DNA of 64,000 nt from Psychrobacter sp. ANT_WB68 (GTDB taxonomy: Bacteria > Pseudomonadota > Gammaproteobacteria > Pseudomonadales > Moraxellaceae): the NCBI RefSeq assembly GCF_008369115.1, contig NZ_VOAZ01000002.1, positions 186,001 to 250,000 of the forward strand, given 5' to 3'. Numbering within the stretch: the stretch's first letter is position 1; each line of letters starts with the position of its first letter. The notes below the pieces were generated by a model. The model was given only the letters and a program-made list of their open reading frames with translations, was not told the origin of the DNA and made no database searches. Both the position numbers and the translations under genes were made by a program. Of the stretch, positions 55,392 through 64,000 are shown piece by piece.

Positions 55392-56618
55392 TTAATGCTC
55401 AGACCATTCTACTGAGTCTAGATCAACCCCTTCTTGATACATATCCCAAAGTGGCGATAGGGCACGTAATTTATCAACCGCTTCATGCATTTGCTTAATG
55501 ACCGTATCAATGTCTGCTTCAGTGGTATAACGACCAAAGCTAAAGCGGATTGAGCTATGTGCCAATTCGTCTGGGCGACCAATAGCACGCAATACATATG
55601 ATGGCTCAAGCGTTGCTGAGGTACAGGCAGAACCCGATGATACTGCTAGATCTTTTAGCGACATCATGAGCGACTCGCCTTCAACGAAGTTAAAGCTGAT
55701 ATTCACAATATTTGGTACGCTGTTTTCTAAATCACCGTTTAGATAAATCTCTTCGATATCTTGTAGACCGTCCCACAGCTTTTGACGTAATTTTGCCGCG
55801 TGAGCATGGTCTTCTTGATAGCGCTCATTGGCTAATGCAAATGCTGCACCGAGACCAACGATTTGATGCGTCGGCAATGTACCTGAACGCATACCGCGCT
55901 CATGACCACCGCCATGCTGTTCCGCTTTTAGGCGAACACGTGGCTTACGACTGACAAATAATGCGCCGATACCTTTAGGACCATAAGCCTTATGACCTGA
56001 GAAACTCATTAAGTCAATTTTCATCTCTGCAAGATCGACCAATACTTTACCAACTGACTGCGCACCATCGACATGAAAGATAACGCCGGCTTCGCGAGTA
56101 ATCTCACCAATCGCCGCAACATCAGTAATCGTACCAAGCTCATTATTCACCATCATCAATGATATTAAAATCGTATCATCGCGTAGGGCTTCTTTCACTT
56201 GCTCTGGTAAAATCAAACCGGTGCTTGGCTGCGGCTCAAGATAAGTAATCTCGAAACCTTCTTGCTCAAGCTCACGGCAAGTATCTAATACGGCTTTATG
56301 CTCAATTTTACTGGTAATAATATGTTTGCCACGAGACTGATAAAAATGTGCTGCGCCTTTGATGGCTAAGTTGTCTGATTCTGTCGCGCCAGAGGTAAAG
56401 ACGATTTCGCGTGGATCCGCATTAATCGCTTCAGCCACTTGCTGACGAGCCGTTTCTACCGCTTCTTCTGCTTGCCAGCCGTAGCCATGTGAGCGTGATG
56501 CTGGGTTACCAAAGATGCCGTCTACCGTCAGATATTCGCTCATCTTGGCAGCGACTGACTTAGCAACTGGCGTGGTGGCGGCATAATCTAAGTATATAAG
56601 GTTGTTATGTTGGCTCAT
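55392..56618 (-). CDS. iscS: cysteine desulfurase IscS
   Basis: 408 residues from ATG 56618, giving the family N-terminus ([10 protein letters not shown]). The PLP lysine is in [12 protein letters not shown], and the mobile-loop Cys in [15 protein letters not shown]. It takes sulfur from cysteine and passes it to IscU and other acceptors. The start overlaps the iscR stop by ATGA, and GAGG lies upstream, so the two are translationally coupled. An open frame reaches 56795 but only as a shadow of iscR. Confidence 0.97.
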   Translation of the reverse strand: MSQHNNLIYLDYAATTPVAKSVAAKMSEYLTVDGIFGNPASRSHGYGWQAEEAVETARQQVAEAINADPREIVFTSGATESDNLAIKGAAHFYQSRGKHIITSKIEHKAVLDTCRELEQEGFEITYLEPQPSTGLILPEQVKEALRDDTILISLMMVNNELGTITDVAAIGEITREAGVIFHVDGAQSVGKVLVDLAEMKIDLMSFSGHKAYGPKGIGALFVSRKPRVRLKAEQHGGGHERGMRSGTLPTHQIVGLGAAFALANERYQEDHAHAAKLRQKLWDGLQDIEEIYLNGDLENSVPNIVNISFNFVEGESLMMSLKDLAVSSGSACTSATLEPSYVLRAIGRPDELAHSSIRFSFGRYTTEADIDTVIKQMHEAVDKLRALSPLWDMYQEGVDLDSVEWSEH

Positions 56619-57127
56619 GCTGGGTTTGCCTCGCTGGTCGATAGAGTAATAGTATTGATGTCTTTTGTAGAGATGTCTTTTGGAAAAGAAATATGTTGAC
56701 GGTCTGAGACCGACTGCACATGTTCCATGTCTAATAATTGCGCTAATGTTATATTTTTCAAGTATTGTTCGACATGATTTGAAAGGGCACACCATAAATC
56801 ATGTGTTAGGCACATTGTACCACTTTGGCAATCGCCGCGTCCTTCGCACTGCATAGCGTCCACAGATTCATCGACGGCAGAAATAATGCTCATCACATCA
56901 ATCTCATCAAGTGGTTTGGCTAGGTGGTAGCCGCCTGCTGCGCCGCGAATACTGGTGACTAAACCACGCTTACGAAGCTTTGAGAATAACTGTTCAAGAT
57001 AAGAGATAGATATCGATTGCCGCTTGGCAATATCAGATAACGAGACGGCGCTGTCTTGTTGGCTGGTTTGCAATGCCAAATCAAGTAAAGCGGTCACGGC
57101 GTATCTGCCTCGAGTAGTCAAACGCAT
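56615..57127 (-). CDS. iscR: Rrf2-family [2Fe-2S] transcriptional regulator IscR
   Basis: 170 residues. N-terminal winged HTH (about 8-70), with [12 protein letters not shown]. The cluster ligands are Cys94, Cys100, Cys106 and likely His109, matching the E. coli set (Cys92, 98, 104, His107). Holo-IscR represses the isc operon and apo-IscR activates suf-type targets in enterics; the same autoregulation is expected here. GGAG lies 8 bp before the ATG. It is the first gene of the cluster. Confidence 0.96.
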   Translation of the reverse strand: MRLTTRGRYAVTALLDLALQTSQQDSAVSLSDIAKRQSISISYLEQLFSKLRKRGLVTSIRGAAGGYHLAKPLDEIDVMSIISAVDESVDAMQCEGRGDCQSGTMCLTHDLWCALSNHVEQYLKNITLAQLLDMEHVQSVSDRQHISFPKDISTKDINTITLSTSEANPA

Positions 57128-57162
57128 GTGTTATCTCCAAACCTTTTAAGGATAAATTTATT

Positions 57163-57187
57163 TAACAACGATCTTAGTCATGTCGTA
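57163..57187 (-). promoter_or_regulatory. possible IscR type 1 site upstream of iscR
   Basis: On the minus strand the core GACTAAGATCGTT matches the left half of the type 1 IscR palindrome (GACTA) well and the right half (TAGTC) poorly. The position, 36-60 bp before the ATG, fits autoregulation. Weak evidence. Confidence 0.25.
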
Positions 57188-57267
57188 TTGTTAGAAGTGC
57201 ATCGCTAGCGATAAATAATGAAAGTCTGTAAGTGCTTTATTAACCGCTGGCCATTAGTAATTAATAC

Positions 57268-57299
57268 TATTAAATAACTAACTGATATTGAATAACTAA
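57268..57299. repeat. 18-bp period repeat, 2 copies
   Basis: TATTAAATAACTAA and TATTGAATAACTAA, 13 of 14 identical, 18 bp apart. Confidence 0.5.
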
Positions 57300-57652
57300 T
57301 GCTATCTACACTTCTATTAAGGGAAATCATCTATGGACTAAGTGGTGTCTTGTCGCTATTAAACAGCAGATGGTTTACCCGATGTGTGCAACGATAGATT
57401 CATTATAATCAATCCTGAGTAATTTAGTCAAGATTAAAGTGTGGTTGAATGGTGAGTGCGACTGATTGCCGTTATTGATAAAAACAATGATAGGTACAGT
57501 AGGCAGATGAGGAAAGTTAATACTTGAGTAATAGCGATGAGTTCGTGACTCTAGTTTATGACTTAAAGCGTTGATAAAAGCGTTTAATAATTTTGAGTTT
57601 ATTAAACGCCAGATAAATAAGAGCAATGACTTTAAAACACCTTACTAATGAA

Positions 57653-57712
57653 TTAGGCCGCTATAAATTGGGTCATTATAAATTAGGTCACTACTAATCA
57701 TGTCATTATAAA
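57653..57712. repeat. 15-bp tandem repeat, 4 copies, spanning a stop codon
   Basis: Units in exact 15-bp phase: TTAGGCCGCTATAAA, TTGGGTCATTATAAA, TTAGGTCACTACTAA, TCATGTCATTATAAA. The last unit contains the stop codon of the minus-strand gene at 57698. Confidence 0.8.
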
Positions 57713-58345
57713 TAGAGCGATGATGGCAGCAATAGCGATAACAGCAGCAATAACTGTGGTAATCATAAAGGTCTTTTGCTTACTTTGTAACTCTTTTACC
57801 GTGGTTTCAAGCTCACGGTTTTTGATGGTCAAGGTAGTGATTTGAGTTTGCTGCTCTTTAATACGTAGCTTGTAGCTCTCTTTTTTATCAGCCATTTCTG
57901 CTTCAGTAGGCTTGGGCTTGCTTTTGCCGCCTTTAATCTTTTTAATCAAACCTTGAATTAAGCTACCAAGACCTAGCTGCATAATAAATTGCTTTACCAA
58001 TTGTACTTGCACGGATTCGCCACGCATTTGCAGCTTTTCAGTGGTTTCTCTGTCATGGGTAGTGAGCGCATTGAGTACTTGAATGCTATAAGCGTTGATA
58101 ACGACGTCGGGCTCAGTACGGCCAATAGGCAGGCGGTCATCCAACAATACGCCCTTGGTGCTAAAGGTGGCAAAAACTTCCACATGCGGTAAATACAGTC
58201 TTAGCGCGACAACAGTCTCTTGCTTGGCAAGCGGATAAGCGGCTTTACGGAGTTCTGGGTCTAAACGTAACAGCAGGGTCAGCGCCGACTCGATAAACAC
58301 CAAGATGATATTAAGCAGAGAGTGAGACAACGTAGAACGCTTCAT
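57698..58345 (-). CDS. SCP2/UbiJ-like domain protein with coiled coil and C-terminal membrane anchor
   Basis: 215 residues. The N-terminal ~110 residues resemble the sterol-carrier (SCP2) fold as in UbiJ, with a VEVFATFSTKGVLL strand pair. A basic Lys/Gly-rich hinge (about 133-143), a coiled coil (about 150-190) and a C-terminal hydrophobic helix (about 193-213) follow. This suggests a tail-anchored protein with a lipid-binding cytoplasmic domain. No ubi gene is adjacent, so a ubiquinone role is only a guess. The C-terminus coincides with a tandem repeat. Family resemblance is from visual judgement. Confidence 0.65.
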   Translation of the reverse strand: MKRSTLSHSLLNIILVFIESALTLLLRLDPELRKAAYPLAKQETVVALRLYLPHVEVFATFSTKGVLLDDRLPIGRTEPDVVINAYSIQVLNALTTHDRETTEKLQMRGESVQVQLVKQFIMQLGLGSLIQGLIKKIKGGKSKPKPTEAEMADKKESYKLRIKEQQTQITTLTIKNRELETTVKELQSKQKTFMITTVIAAVIAIAAIIALFIMT

Positions 58346-58969
58346 GTAAATAATCCGTTTTTATCGTGTAAGTAAAAGAGAAAAGGACAAGCAAGGATCA
58401 AAATCGACCCAAAATAGGCAATGGAATGGCGCTTATAGTAACGCCTTTATAATAAAAAGTAACGCCCGTTTCTGTCAGTTGGTAAATTATTACCTTACAA
58501 TTTGCCAGTCAGTAAAGACACTGGTATTTATGACTGACAATGTATTAGTATGGCTTGGCAGCTATTCATTATGGGCAAACCTGATTTTTAGGTGGCGAAG
58601 TTAGCAATTTACATTTCGTACTGAAGCCTATACTGAATATCTGATAATGCTGTCATGAACCTATATAGGTAAACCACCGATATAACGATACATAGCGAAA
58701 CCAATGATACTAAACTGTCTAAGATAAAGTAGCGATTTAGTAGAAAAGTTGCAGCAGTTTTAAGTAACATTGGGTGTCAAATAAGTAGCACAGTGGACAA
58801 AAATATGTAAAATCGCTTGCGCTCCTTATGCGGCCTTGATATAAAGACGTTAACAAAGCGAAACCTGTTTATACGCCAGTCAGGTGGTTTTTATTGCTTA
58901 AGTAGTCTGAGAGCGATACAATACTTGGCGTGAGCGTTTTTTTACCCCCTAAAACTTGAAGGAAATTTT
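58346..58969. other. divergent intergenic region upstream of HU, 624 bp
   Basis: No gene seen. Contains two AGTAACGCC copies 21 bp apart (58437 and 58458) and the HU promoter at 58894-58922. Confidence 0.55.
58894..58922 (+). promoter_or_regulatory. promoter of the HU gene
   Basis: TTGCTT (58894-58899), 17-bp spacer, TACAAT (58917-58922), 48 bp before the ATG. Confidence 0.65.
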
Positions 58970-59242
58970 ATGAATAAGTCAGAATTAATTGATAGCATCG
59001 CCGAGAAAAGTGGTCTAAATAAAACTCAAGCTGGTGAAGCTTTGAATGCAGTAATGGAAAGTGTTGGCGAAGCTCTAGAAGCTGGCGATAGCATCTCATT
59101 GGTTGGTTTTGGTACTTTCAGCGTAAAAGACCGTAAGGCTCGTACTGGCCGTAACCCTAAAACTGGTGAAGAGCTTAGCATTCCAGCAAGCAAAGTACCA
59201 AGCTTCAAAGCGGGTAAAAACTTGAAAGAGCGCTTAAACTAA
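58970..59242 (+). CDS. hupB: DNA-binding protein HU
   Basis: 90 residues, exactly the usual HU length. [30 protein letters not shown] carries the DNA-binding arm with its intercalating Pro. It is a nucleoid protein that bends DNA without strong sequence preference. The gene precedes ppiD, the order seen in E. coli (hupB-ppiD). A strong ribosome binding site (AAGGAAA) and strong codon bias fit abundant expression. Confidence 0.96.
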   Translation: MNKSELIDSIAEKSGLNKTQAGEALNAVMESVGEALEAGDSISLVGFGTFSVKDRKARTGRNPKTGEELSIPASKVPSFKAGKNLKERLN

Positions 59243-59675
59243 GCCACTTTATTCAAGCCATTCTATAATAGACAGATGCTCGTTGACGACGTGATACACG
59301 AATAAAAGCAGCGTTTGTTGGCAGTAAAGCGATAGATGGCAGCTCATGGCTTAAGGGACCATACTAAGTCACGAGCGATGTAGCAAAAAAGCACCTAGAA
59401 ATTAGGTGCTTTTTTTAGCGCTATAGTTTGTATTATATAGTGCGAATATTTTGAGTCTGTATCAAAAATCACGTATCATAGGGCGCGCGATAGATGTGTT
59501 GTTTAAACAAGGGGTTTTAAAAAACCTTGTCATAAGCCTCATCAATCAGCCTTGTTTTACAACGATAAAATGCACACGTTCTTTTTCTTACCATTGCCTG
59601 CTTATACAGCGTTGATATTATTAATAGTATTACAATGGTCTTTCATCAATATAGGTTAATAAAGCAGAGATAACT
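59243..59675. other. HU-ppiD intergenic region, 433 bp
   Basis: Terminator at 59385-59416, then the ppiD promoter region; no gene or clear sigma-32 box recognised. Confidence 0.5.
59385..59416 (+). terminator. terminator after the HU gene
   Basis: AAAAAAGCACCTA/TAGGTGCTTTTTT stem with a 5-nt loop; 143 bp past the stop. Confidence 0.92.
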
Positions 59676-61550
59676 ATGGATAAATTGCGCGATTTCTTAA
59701 AAAGTTGGCCGGGTCGCATTTTATTGATTCTATGCCTATCGCCGCTCGCTCTATTGGGTGTCGAAAGTTACTTTGGAGGCGGGGTCGATCCCAACCAAAT
59801 CGCTCAGGTAGGTGACGCAAGCGTGGGATTGTCCGAGTATCAGACAGCCGTAAATAATCGCCGTAGCGAGCTTTTAGACCAAGTTGATGATGCCAGTTTA
59901 TTAAATGAAGATGTACTACATGAGCAAGTCTTAAAAGGCTTGATTGATCGTACCTTACTAGAGCAGCAGGCTGGTAAGCTGGGTATGACGGTTTCTGATG
60001 ACACTATCAATCGTTTGTTGCGCCAAGAAGCAATTTTTAAAGATGCTGAAGGTAACTTTTCTAACGAGCAGTTTTCGAACTTTTTGCGTCAGCGCAACAT
60101 GACCAAAGATCAGCTGTTTGCAGAGTTTCGTAATCAGTTAAGCCTTGACCAACTTAACGCCAGTATCGTAGGGACAGCGGTTTATCCAATGCAAGCAGTC
60201 AGTCAGTTGATTGACTTGCAGCTAGAGTCGCGCAATATTTGGCTGCATCGTTTTAACTGGCAGGATTATGCGGAGCAAGTGAAATTGAGCAAGGGTGACA
60301 TCCAAGCCTACTATGATGCCAATAAAGACAAACTCAAAAGTGCGGCCATGGTAGATTTGGCATACCTGCAACTGAGTCCGCAAGCGATTGAAGTTAATGA
60401 AGTTAGTAAAGAAGATGTGCAGCAGCAATATGAAGCCTATAAGCAAAGTCTTGCCGTGGTTGATGAGCGTAAAATCAGCCAAATTTTGTTAACGGGTAAA
60501 GATGCCAAAGCGCGCGCTGACAAGATTAAAGCCCGTCTTGCTAAAGGTGAATCATTTTCTAAGCTAGCCAAAACCGAGTCTGATGATCCATCAGGAGAAA
60601 CAGGCGGTGCTATCGGACGCTTTAATCCAACAGTATTTGGTAATGATGCACCAGCAGTTGAAAAAGCGCTTGAAGGCTTAAGTGCTGGTGATGTCAGTGC
60701 GCCTGTAAAGACCAGCTTTGGCTATCAGATATTTACCGTGACCGAGGATAATGGTAGCAAAATACCTAGTCTAGAAAGCATGCGTGCAGAGCTAACGGCT
60801 AAAGCCAAAGAATACAAGCGTCAGGAAATGTATGCGGATAAAGTCACAGCGATTAACGATCTAACGGCAGATGGTTTTAGTATTGAAGACATCGCTCAGC
60901 AAGAAAATGTGGCACTGAAACGTATCAAAGATTATCGTAAAGAAAACAATAAATCTGTTTTGGCACAGCCTGCGGTGATTAAGCAAGCGTTTGATGAATT
61001 CACGATTCAAGATCAAGCAGTGACAGCAGGTATTGAAGTCGGTAACAGTACGGTATGGGTACAACCCAGTAACTACCGTCCAACGAAGACGCTATCTTTA
61101 TCAGCGGCGACGCCAAGAATTACGCAGATATTGCGTCAACAAAAAGCCACTGAACTGGCACTAAAAGAGGCGAAAAATCTAGCAGCTGGTATTAAGACGC
61201 CTGCTGATATCGGCAAGCAGCCAGTTAAGCTACAAGCTTTGGGTGAAGTGAATCGTCAGACCACGCAATTGACTGAAAAAGAGCGTGGCTTAGCCTTTAG
61301 CCAACAAGCGGCAGCAAATGGTATCGTAGCCGTAGCTAGCGAGACTGAGATGGGTGCAACGCTATTGGTAGGTGATCGCATCAAAACAGAGCAGCAATCA
61401 CCGTTATCTGATGCCCAGAGAGCACAAACTGCCGCCATTATTCGTGATAACTTGGGTCAAGATCAGTTGCAAGATTATCTGGATTATCTGCGTATGGTGT
61501 ATAAAGTTGAGATTAACGAAGCCAACATGGCCAATGCGCAAGGGCGCTAA
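59676..61550 (+). CDS. ppiD: periplasmic folding chaperone PpiD
   Basis: 624 residues, the family length. One N-terminal transmembrane anchor (about 13-30), a SurA-like N-terminal chaperone region (about 35-180), a parvulin domain (about 265-358, with GGAIGRFNP and FGYQIFTVTE), and a C-terminal region. It is anchored in the inner membrane near SecYEG and assists outer-membrane protein folding. In E. coli its parvulin domain is inactive; activity here is not determinable. Adjacent to HU as in other gammaproteobacteria. Confidence 0.94.
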   Translation: MDKLRDFLKSWPGRILLILCLSPLALLGVESYFGGGVDPNQIAQVGDASVGLSEYQTAVNNRRSELLDQVDDASLLNEDVLHEQVLKGLIDRTLLEQQAGKLGMTVSDDTINRLLRQEAIFKDAEGNFSNEQFSNFLRQRNMTKDQLFAEFRNQLSLDQLNASIVGTAVYPMQAVSQLIDLQLESRNIWLHRFNWQDYAEQVKLSKGDIQAYYDANKDKLKSAAMVDLAYLQLSPQAIEVNEVSKEDVQQQYEAYKQSLAVVDERKISQILLTGKDAKARADKIKARLAKGESFSKLAKTESDDPSGETGGAIGRFNPTVFGNDAPAVEKALEGLSAGDVSAPVKTSFGYQIFTVTEDNGSKIPSLESMRAELTAKAKEYKRQEMYADKVTAINDLTADGFSIEDIAQQENVALKRIKDYRKENNKSVLAQPAVIKQAFDEFTIQDQAVTAGIEVGNSTVWVQPSNYRPTKTLSLSAATPRITQILRQQKATELALKEAKNLAAGIKTPADIGKQPVKLQALGEVNRQTTQLTEKERGLAFSQQAAANGIVAVASETEMGATLLVGDRIKTEQQSPLSDAQRAQTAAIIRDNLGQDQLQDYLDYLRMVYKVEINEANMANAQGR

Positions 61551-61610
61551 GCTACCTGTAACGGATTTATTTTACGCTTTGTATTAATAAACTTTATCAA
61601 ATCTTAACTA

Positions 61611-61641
61611 AAAAAAAGCCACTATTGATAGTGGCTTTTTT
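61611..61641. terminator. bidirectional terminator between ppiD and purH
   Basis: AAAAAGCCACTA/TAGTGGCTTTTT stem with a 4-nt loop and A/T tracts; serves both convergent genes. Confidence 0.92.
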
Positions 61642-61704
61642 ATGCAATACGATTTTTATTTATTCTTAATGTCTTTGTCTTAACAGTATTATCATAACCG
61701 CTGC

Positions 61705-63285
61705 TTAATGGCGGAAATGACGCATACCAGTGAATACCATGGCGATACCATGCTCATTGGCCGCGGCAATCGTTTCGTCATCACGCATAGAACCACCTGG
61801 TTGGATGATAGCAGCAATACCGACTTCGGCAGCGTTATCGATACCATCACGGAACGGGAAGAAGGCATCTGATGCCATTACCGCGCCTTCAGTGGCAAGA
61901 CCTGCGTGCTCGGCTTTGATAGCGGCGATACGCGCTGAATTTACGCGGCTCATTTGACCGGCACCCACACCGATAGTGCGCTGACCTTTAGCGTAAACGA
62001 TGGCGTTAGATTTGACATATTTAGCAACGTTCCAGCTAAATAGTAAATCAGCAATCTGTGCTTCGGTTGGTTGTACGTCAGTAACAATTTTTAGGTCATT
62101 AGCGGTAATCAAGCCCAAATCTTGCTCTTGCACCAATAAGCCGCCATTGACGCGTTTATAATCAAGCTGGCTTTCACGCTGTTCAGGCGCTGGCAATTCA
62201 CCGCAAACTAAGACGCGCACGTTTTTCTTGCTCGCAGTCGCCTCGAGAACGCCATCTTCAATACTTGGTGCAATGATAACTTCGACAAATTGATTGTCAA
62301 TAATGGCTTTGGCAGTAGCAACGGTTAGTGGGCGGTTAAAGGCGATAATGCCACCAAAAGATGACTCAGGGTCAGTACTAAAGGCAGTGCGATAAGCGGC
62401 TACTTGATCGCTATCTACTGCGACACCGCAAGGATTGGCATGTTTTACGATCACACAAGCGGGTGCGCTAAAGGCTTTAACGCATTCAAGCGCTGCGTCG
62501 GTATCAGCGATGTTGTTATAAGACAGCTCTTTACCTTGCAGTTGCTGTGCGGTTGCAATAGACGCTTGCTTGCTTTTTAGCGCATGATTTTCGACATAAA
62601 AAGCAGCGTTTTGATGGGGGTTTTCTCCGTAGCGTAGGTCTTGTACTTTTTCAAGTTGGACGTTAAAGGTACGGGAAAAATGCTCAGGCTCTTGAGTCTC
62701 ATTCACTCGGCTGCCCAAGAAGTTTGCAATCATACCGTCGTATTGCGCGGTATGCTCAAAGGCTTTAACCGCTAAATCGTAGCGTAGGGCGTGGGTCAGT
62801 GTCGTACCTTCACCTAAGGCTTCGAGTACGCGCGTATAATCAGCAGGATCAGTCACAATACCGACATGGGCGTGGTTTTTTGCTGCTGAACGCACCATAG
62901 TAGGACCGCCAATATCGATATTTTCGATAGCGTCATTCATGGTCACGTCAGGACGAGCAATGGTTTCTGCAAACGGATAAAGGTTGACGACGACCAAGTC
63001 AATACGTTCAATCGCGTGCTCACTCATCACCGCGTCATCGGTACCACGGCGTCCTAAAATGCCCCCATGAATTTTTGGGTGTAGGGTTTTAACACGGCCG
63101 TCCATCATTTCAGGAAAACCGGTATAGTCTGATACTTCGGTCACAGCAACGTTGTGCTCTGTCAGCAAGCGATAAGTACCGCCAGTCGATAGTAAGCCAA
63201 AACCTGCTTTCAGCAAACCTTGAGCGAATTCAACGATGTTAGATTTATCGGAGACCGATAGTAGCGCAAGTGGGGTTGTACTCAT
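61705..63285 (-). CDS. purH: bifunctional AICAR transformylase/IMP cyclohydrolase
   Basis: 526 residues from ATG 63285, giving the family start (LALLSVSDK). The N-terminal MGS-fold IMP cyclohydrolase (1 to about 150) has [10 protein letters not shown]. The C-terminal transformylase has [10 protein letters not shown] and a [11 protein letters not shown] segment. It performs the last two steps of IMP synthesis. fis lies upstream, and related genomes have fis-purH-purD. A terminator-like hairpin ends 14 bp before the start, which is unusual. The ATG overlaps the stop of a 24-codon upstream frame. Confidence 0.96.
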   Translation of the reverse strand: MSTTPLALLSVSDKSNIVEFAQGLLKAGFGLLSTGGTYRLLTEHNVAVTEVSDYTGFPEMMDGRVKTLHPKIHGGILGRRGTDDAVMSEHAIERIDLVVVNLYPFAETIARPDVTMNDAIENIDIGGPTMVRSAAKNHAHVGIVTDPADYTRVLEALGEGTTLTHALRYDLAVKAFEHTAQYDGMIANFLGSRVNETQEPEHFSRTFNVQLEKVQDLRYGENPHQNAAFYVENHALKSKQASIATAQQLQGKELSYNNIADTDAALECVKAFSAPACVIVKHANPCGVAVDSDQVAAYRTAFSTDPESSFGGIIAFNRPLTVATAKAIIDNQFVEVIIAPSIEDGVLEATASKKNVRVLVCGELPAPEQRESQLDYKRVNGGLLVQEQDLGLITANDLKIVTDVQPTEAQIADLLFSWNVAKYVKSNAIVYAKGQRTIGVGAGQMSRVNSARIAAIKAEHAGLATEGAVMASDAFFPFRDGIDNAAEVGIAAIIQPGGSMRDDETIAAANEHGIAMVFTGMRHFRH

Positions 63286-63299
63286 AAGAAAAGTTCCAT

Positions 63300-63326
63300 A
63301 AAAAAAGCCTGACGTAAACGTCTGGC
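63300..63326 (-). terminator. terminator-like hairpin in the purH leader
   Basis: On the minus strand GCCAGACG and CGTCAGGC pair (one A-A mismatch) around a TTTA loop and are followed by seven T. The T-tract ends 14 bp before the purH ATG. Confidence 0.75.
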
Positions 63327-63406
63327 AAGGTAATAATGGCAAGCAGTACAGAGCATATCGCGATTGATAAGATCATAAACTTATAGATTTGCCATACATA
63401 GCGATT

Positions 63407-63471
63407 GTGAAAAGTAACTGTTAAAAGTGGCTGTGAAAAATGATAATTAAAAATGACTGAGAAATAAGGGT
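63407..63471. repeat. 13-bp degenerate tandem repeat, 5 copies, in the fis-purH spacer
   Basis: In exact 13-bp phase: GTGAAAAGTAACT, GTTAAAAGTGGCT, GTGAAAAATGATA, ATTAAAAATGACT, GAGAAATAAGGGT. Confidence 0.7.
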
Positions 63472-63528
63472 AGCGCGCATAATGTTGGCGGTATTAAGCA
63501 AAAGTATGTGGCATCAATGCTAGCCGTA

Positions 63529-63888
63529 CTACATTAAACCATAGATTTTTAGCTTTTTGCGTAGCGTGCCGCGATTGAGCCCTAAAATTTGCGCACACTT
63601 GGTTTGATTGCCTCGGCTCTTTTCAAGCACCACAGACAAGAGTGGTTGCTCTATTTCTTTTAAAATAAGATTATACAAGTCCGTTGGCATCTCATCATCT
63701 AACATCGCAAAATACTGCCGCACCACACGTTCCACATGCACCCGTAGAGGTTCATGAGCATGAATGCTGTTGTCTAAAGAAGATTCCACCTCGTGAATTG
63801 AGCGAGCGTAGTCTTCTTCATAGTAATTGGTAAGACTCTCGGCATTTTTGTCAAAATGATTGGCATTATACTGTGCATGTGGTGCCAT
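63529..63888 (-). CDS. fis: Fis family DNA-binding protein
   Basis: 119 residues from ATG 63888 (AAGGA 9 bp upstream); ATG 63921 is in frame but would lie within a few bases of the predicted transcript start. The C-terminal 45 residues carry the Fis HTH (RGNQTKCAQILGLNRGTLRKKL). The N-terminal part is longer than in E. coli Fis (98). Fis shapes the nucleoid and activates rRNA promoters in growth. An extended -10 promoter lies directly upstream, so here fis probably does not depend on readthrough from dusB, which is not visible in the window. Confidence 0.94.
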   Translation of the reverse strand: MAPHAQYNANHFDKNAESLTNYYEEDYARSIHEVESSLDNSIHAHEPLRVHVERVVRQYFAMLDDEMPTDLYNLILKEIEQPLLSVVLEKSRGNQTKCAQILGLNRGTLRKKLKIYGLM

Positions 63889-63937
63889 AAGATAATGTCC
63901 TTGAGCGTAAATAAAAGCCATAAGGCGTTTAAGGGTT

Positions 63938-63946
63938 ATTATAACA
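63938..63946 (-). promoter_or_regulatory. extended -10 promoter of fis
   Basis: On the minus strand TG-T-TATAAT, 50 bp before ATG 63888. Confidence 0.65.
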
Positions 63947-64000
63947 AAGTCATCGCGAATCAGAGCAATAGATTGAGCATTACGATAGCATTGGCGCTAC

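Larger units (their letters stand above)
57128..57697. other. intergenic region upstream of iscR, 570 bp
   Basis: Contains the iscR promoter region and, at the far end, the 15-bp tandem repeat. A duplicated TATT-AATAACTAA segment (18-bp period, 57268-57299) lies in the middle. A minus-strand frame at 57375-57626 (83 codons) has no family resemblance or ribosome binding site, so I do not call it. Confidence 0.5.

Noticed and set aside
56619-56795. Extended N-terminus of IscS
   Set aside because: It is a shadow frame of iscR. The family start is ATG 56618, coupled by ATGA to the iscR stop.
57375-57626. 83-codon minus-strand frame in the iscR upstream region
   Set aside because: No ribosome binding site or family resemblance, and it lies in an AT-rich spacer where such frames arise by chance.
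58970-59242. HU and IHF-beta genes as marks of a mobile element or phage
   Set aside because: Both sit in their standard chromosomal contexts (HU beside ppiD, IHF-beta after rpsA) with no integrase or attachment site.
63286-63342. In-frame extension of PurH to 63342
   Set aside because: It would run through the terminator hairpin and gives residues foreign to PurH; ATG 63285 fits the family start.

Overview
The window looks like core chromosome of a Gammaproteobacterium of the Moraxellaceae, most likely Psychrobacter. This rests on recognition of gene content and order (tamA-tamB, obgE then proB, clpS then clpA, cmk-rpsA-ihfB-lapA-pyrF, fis-purH, a full isc-hsc-fdx cluster, HU next to ppiD), on moderately AT-rich DNA with T-rich spacers, and on many proteins carrying long Asn/Ser/Asp-rich extensions. 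No database search was run. I see no phage, insertion sequence, integrase, CRISPR array, tRNA or rRNA gene. Most genes are single-copy housekeeping genes.

Layout. 1-6.3 kb (minus strand): a truncated lipoprotein alpha/beta hydrolase, an exported TPR protein, the ubiquinone hydroxylase coq7 and an LplT-like MFS transporter. 6.5-15.3 kb (plus): tamA and tamB, the outer-membrane/periplasmic translocation and assembly module. 15.3-15.6 kb: a 54-residue hemP gene (minus) under a near-consensus Fur box. 15.8-27 kb (plus): a Nudix/ThiE-like fusion, a lipocalin with a long N-terminal extension, GAPDH, obgE, proB, hemE, argC and a membrane coiled-coil protein. 27-33.4 kb: clpS, clpA, ung, tadA, cmk. 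33.6-39.3 kb: rpsA, ihfB, lapA, pyrF and two phosphatase-family genes. 39.4-39.8 kb: rpsT (minus). 40.3-50.7 kb (plus): an NAD(P)-binding protein, rraA, mfd, a HIT protein, a lipoprotein neutral ceramidase and a membrane class III nucleotide cyclase. 50.9-57.1 kb (minus): fdx, hscA, hscB, iscA, iscU, iscS, iscR, read in the order iscR to fdx. 57.7-61.6 kb: an SCP2-like tail-anchored protein (minus), HU and ppiD (plus). 61.7-64 kb (minus): purH and fis.

Functional themes are envelope biogenesis (TamAB, LplT-like, LapA, PpiD, lipocalin), Fe-S and heme/iron handling (isc cluster, hemP, hemE), proteolysis (ClpS/ClpA), nucleotide and amino-acid synthesis (purH, pyrF, cmk, proB, argC), DNA repair (ung, mfd) and nucleoid/regulatory proteins (IHF-beta, HU, Fis).

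The less ordinary signals are: a terminator-like hairpin plus an overlapping short ORF directly in front of purH; several intergenic degenerate tandem repeats with 13-20 bp periods, one of which spans a stop codon; hairpins inside the isc cluster; a pseudoknot-capable repeat after mfd; and large extensions or inserts in TamA, the lipocalin, GAPDH, ClpA and Mfd. I did not find a convincing novel multi-gene system. Many start codons below were moved from the longest open frame to the one with a Shine-Dalgarno match.
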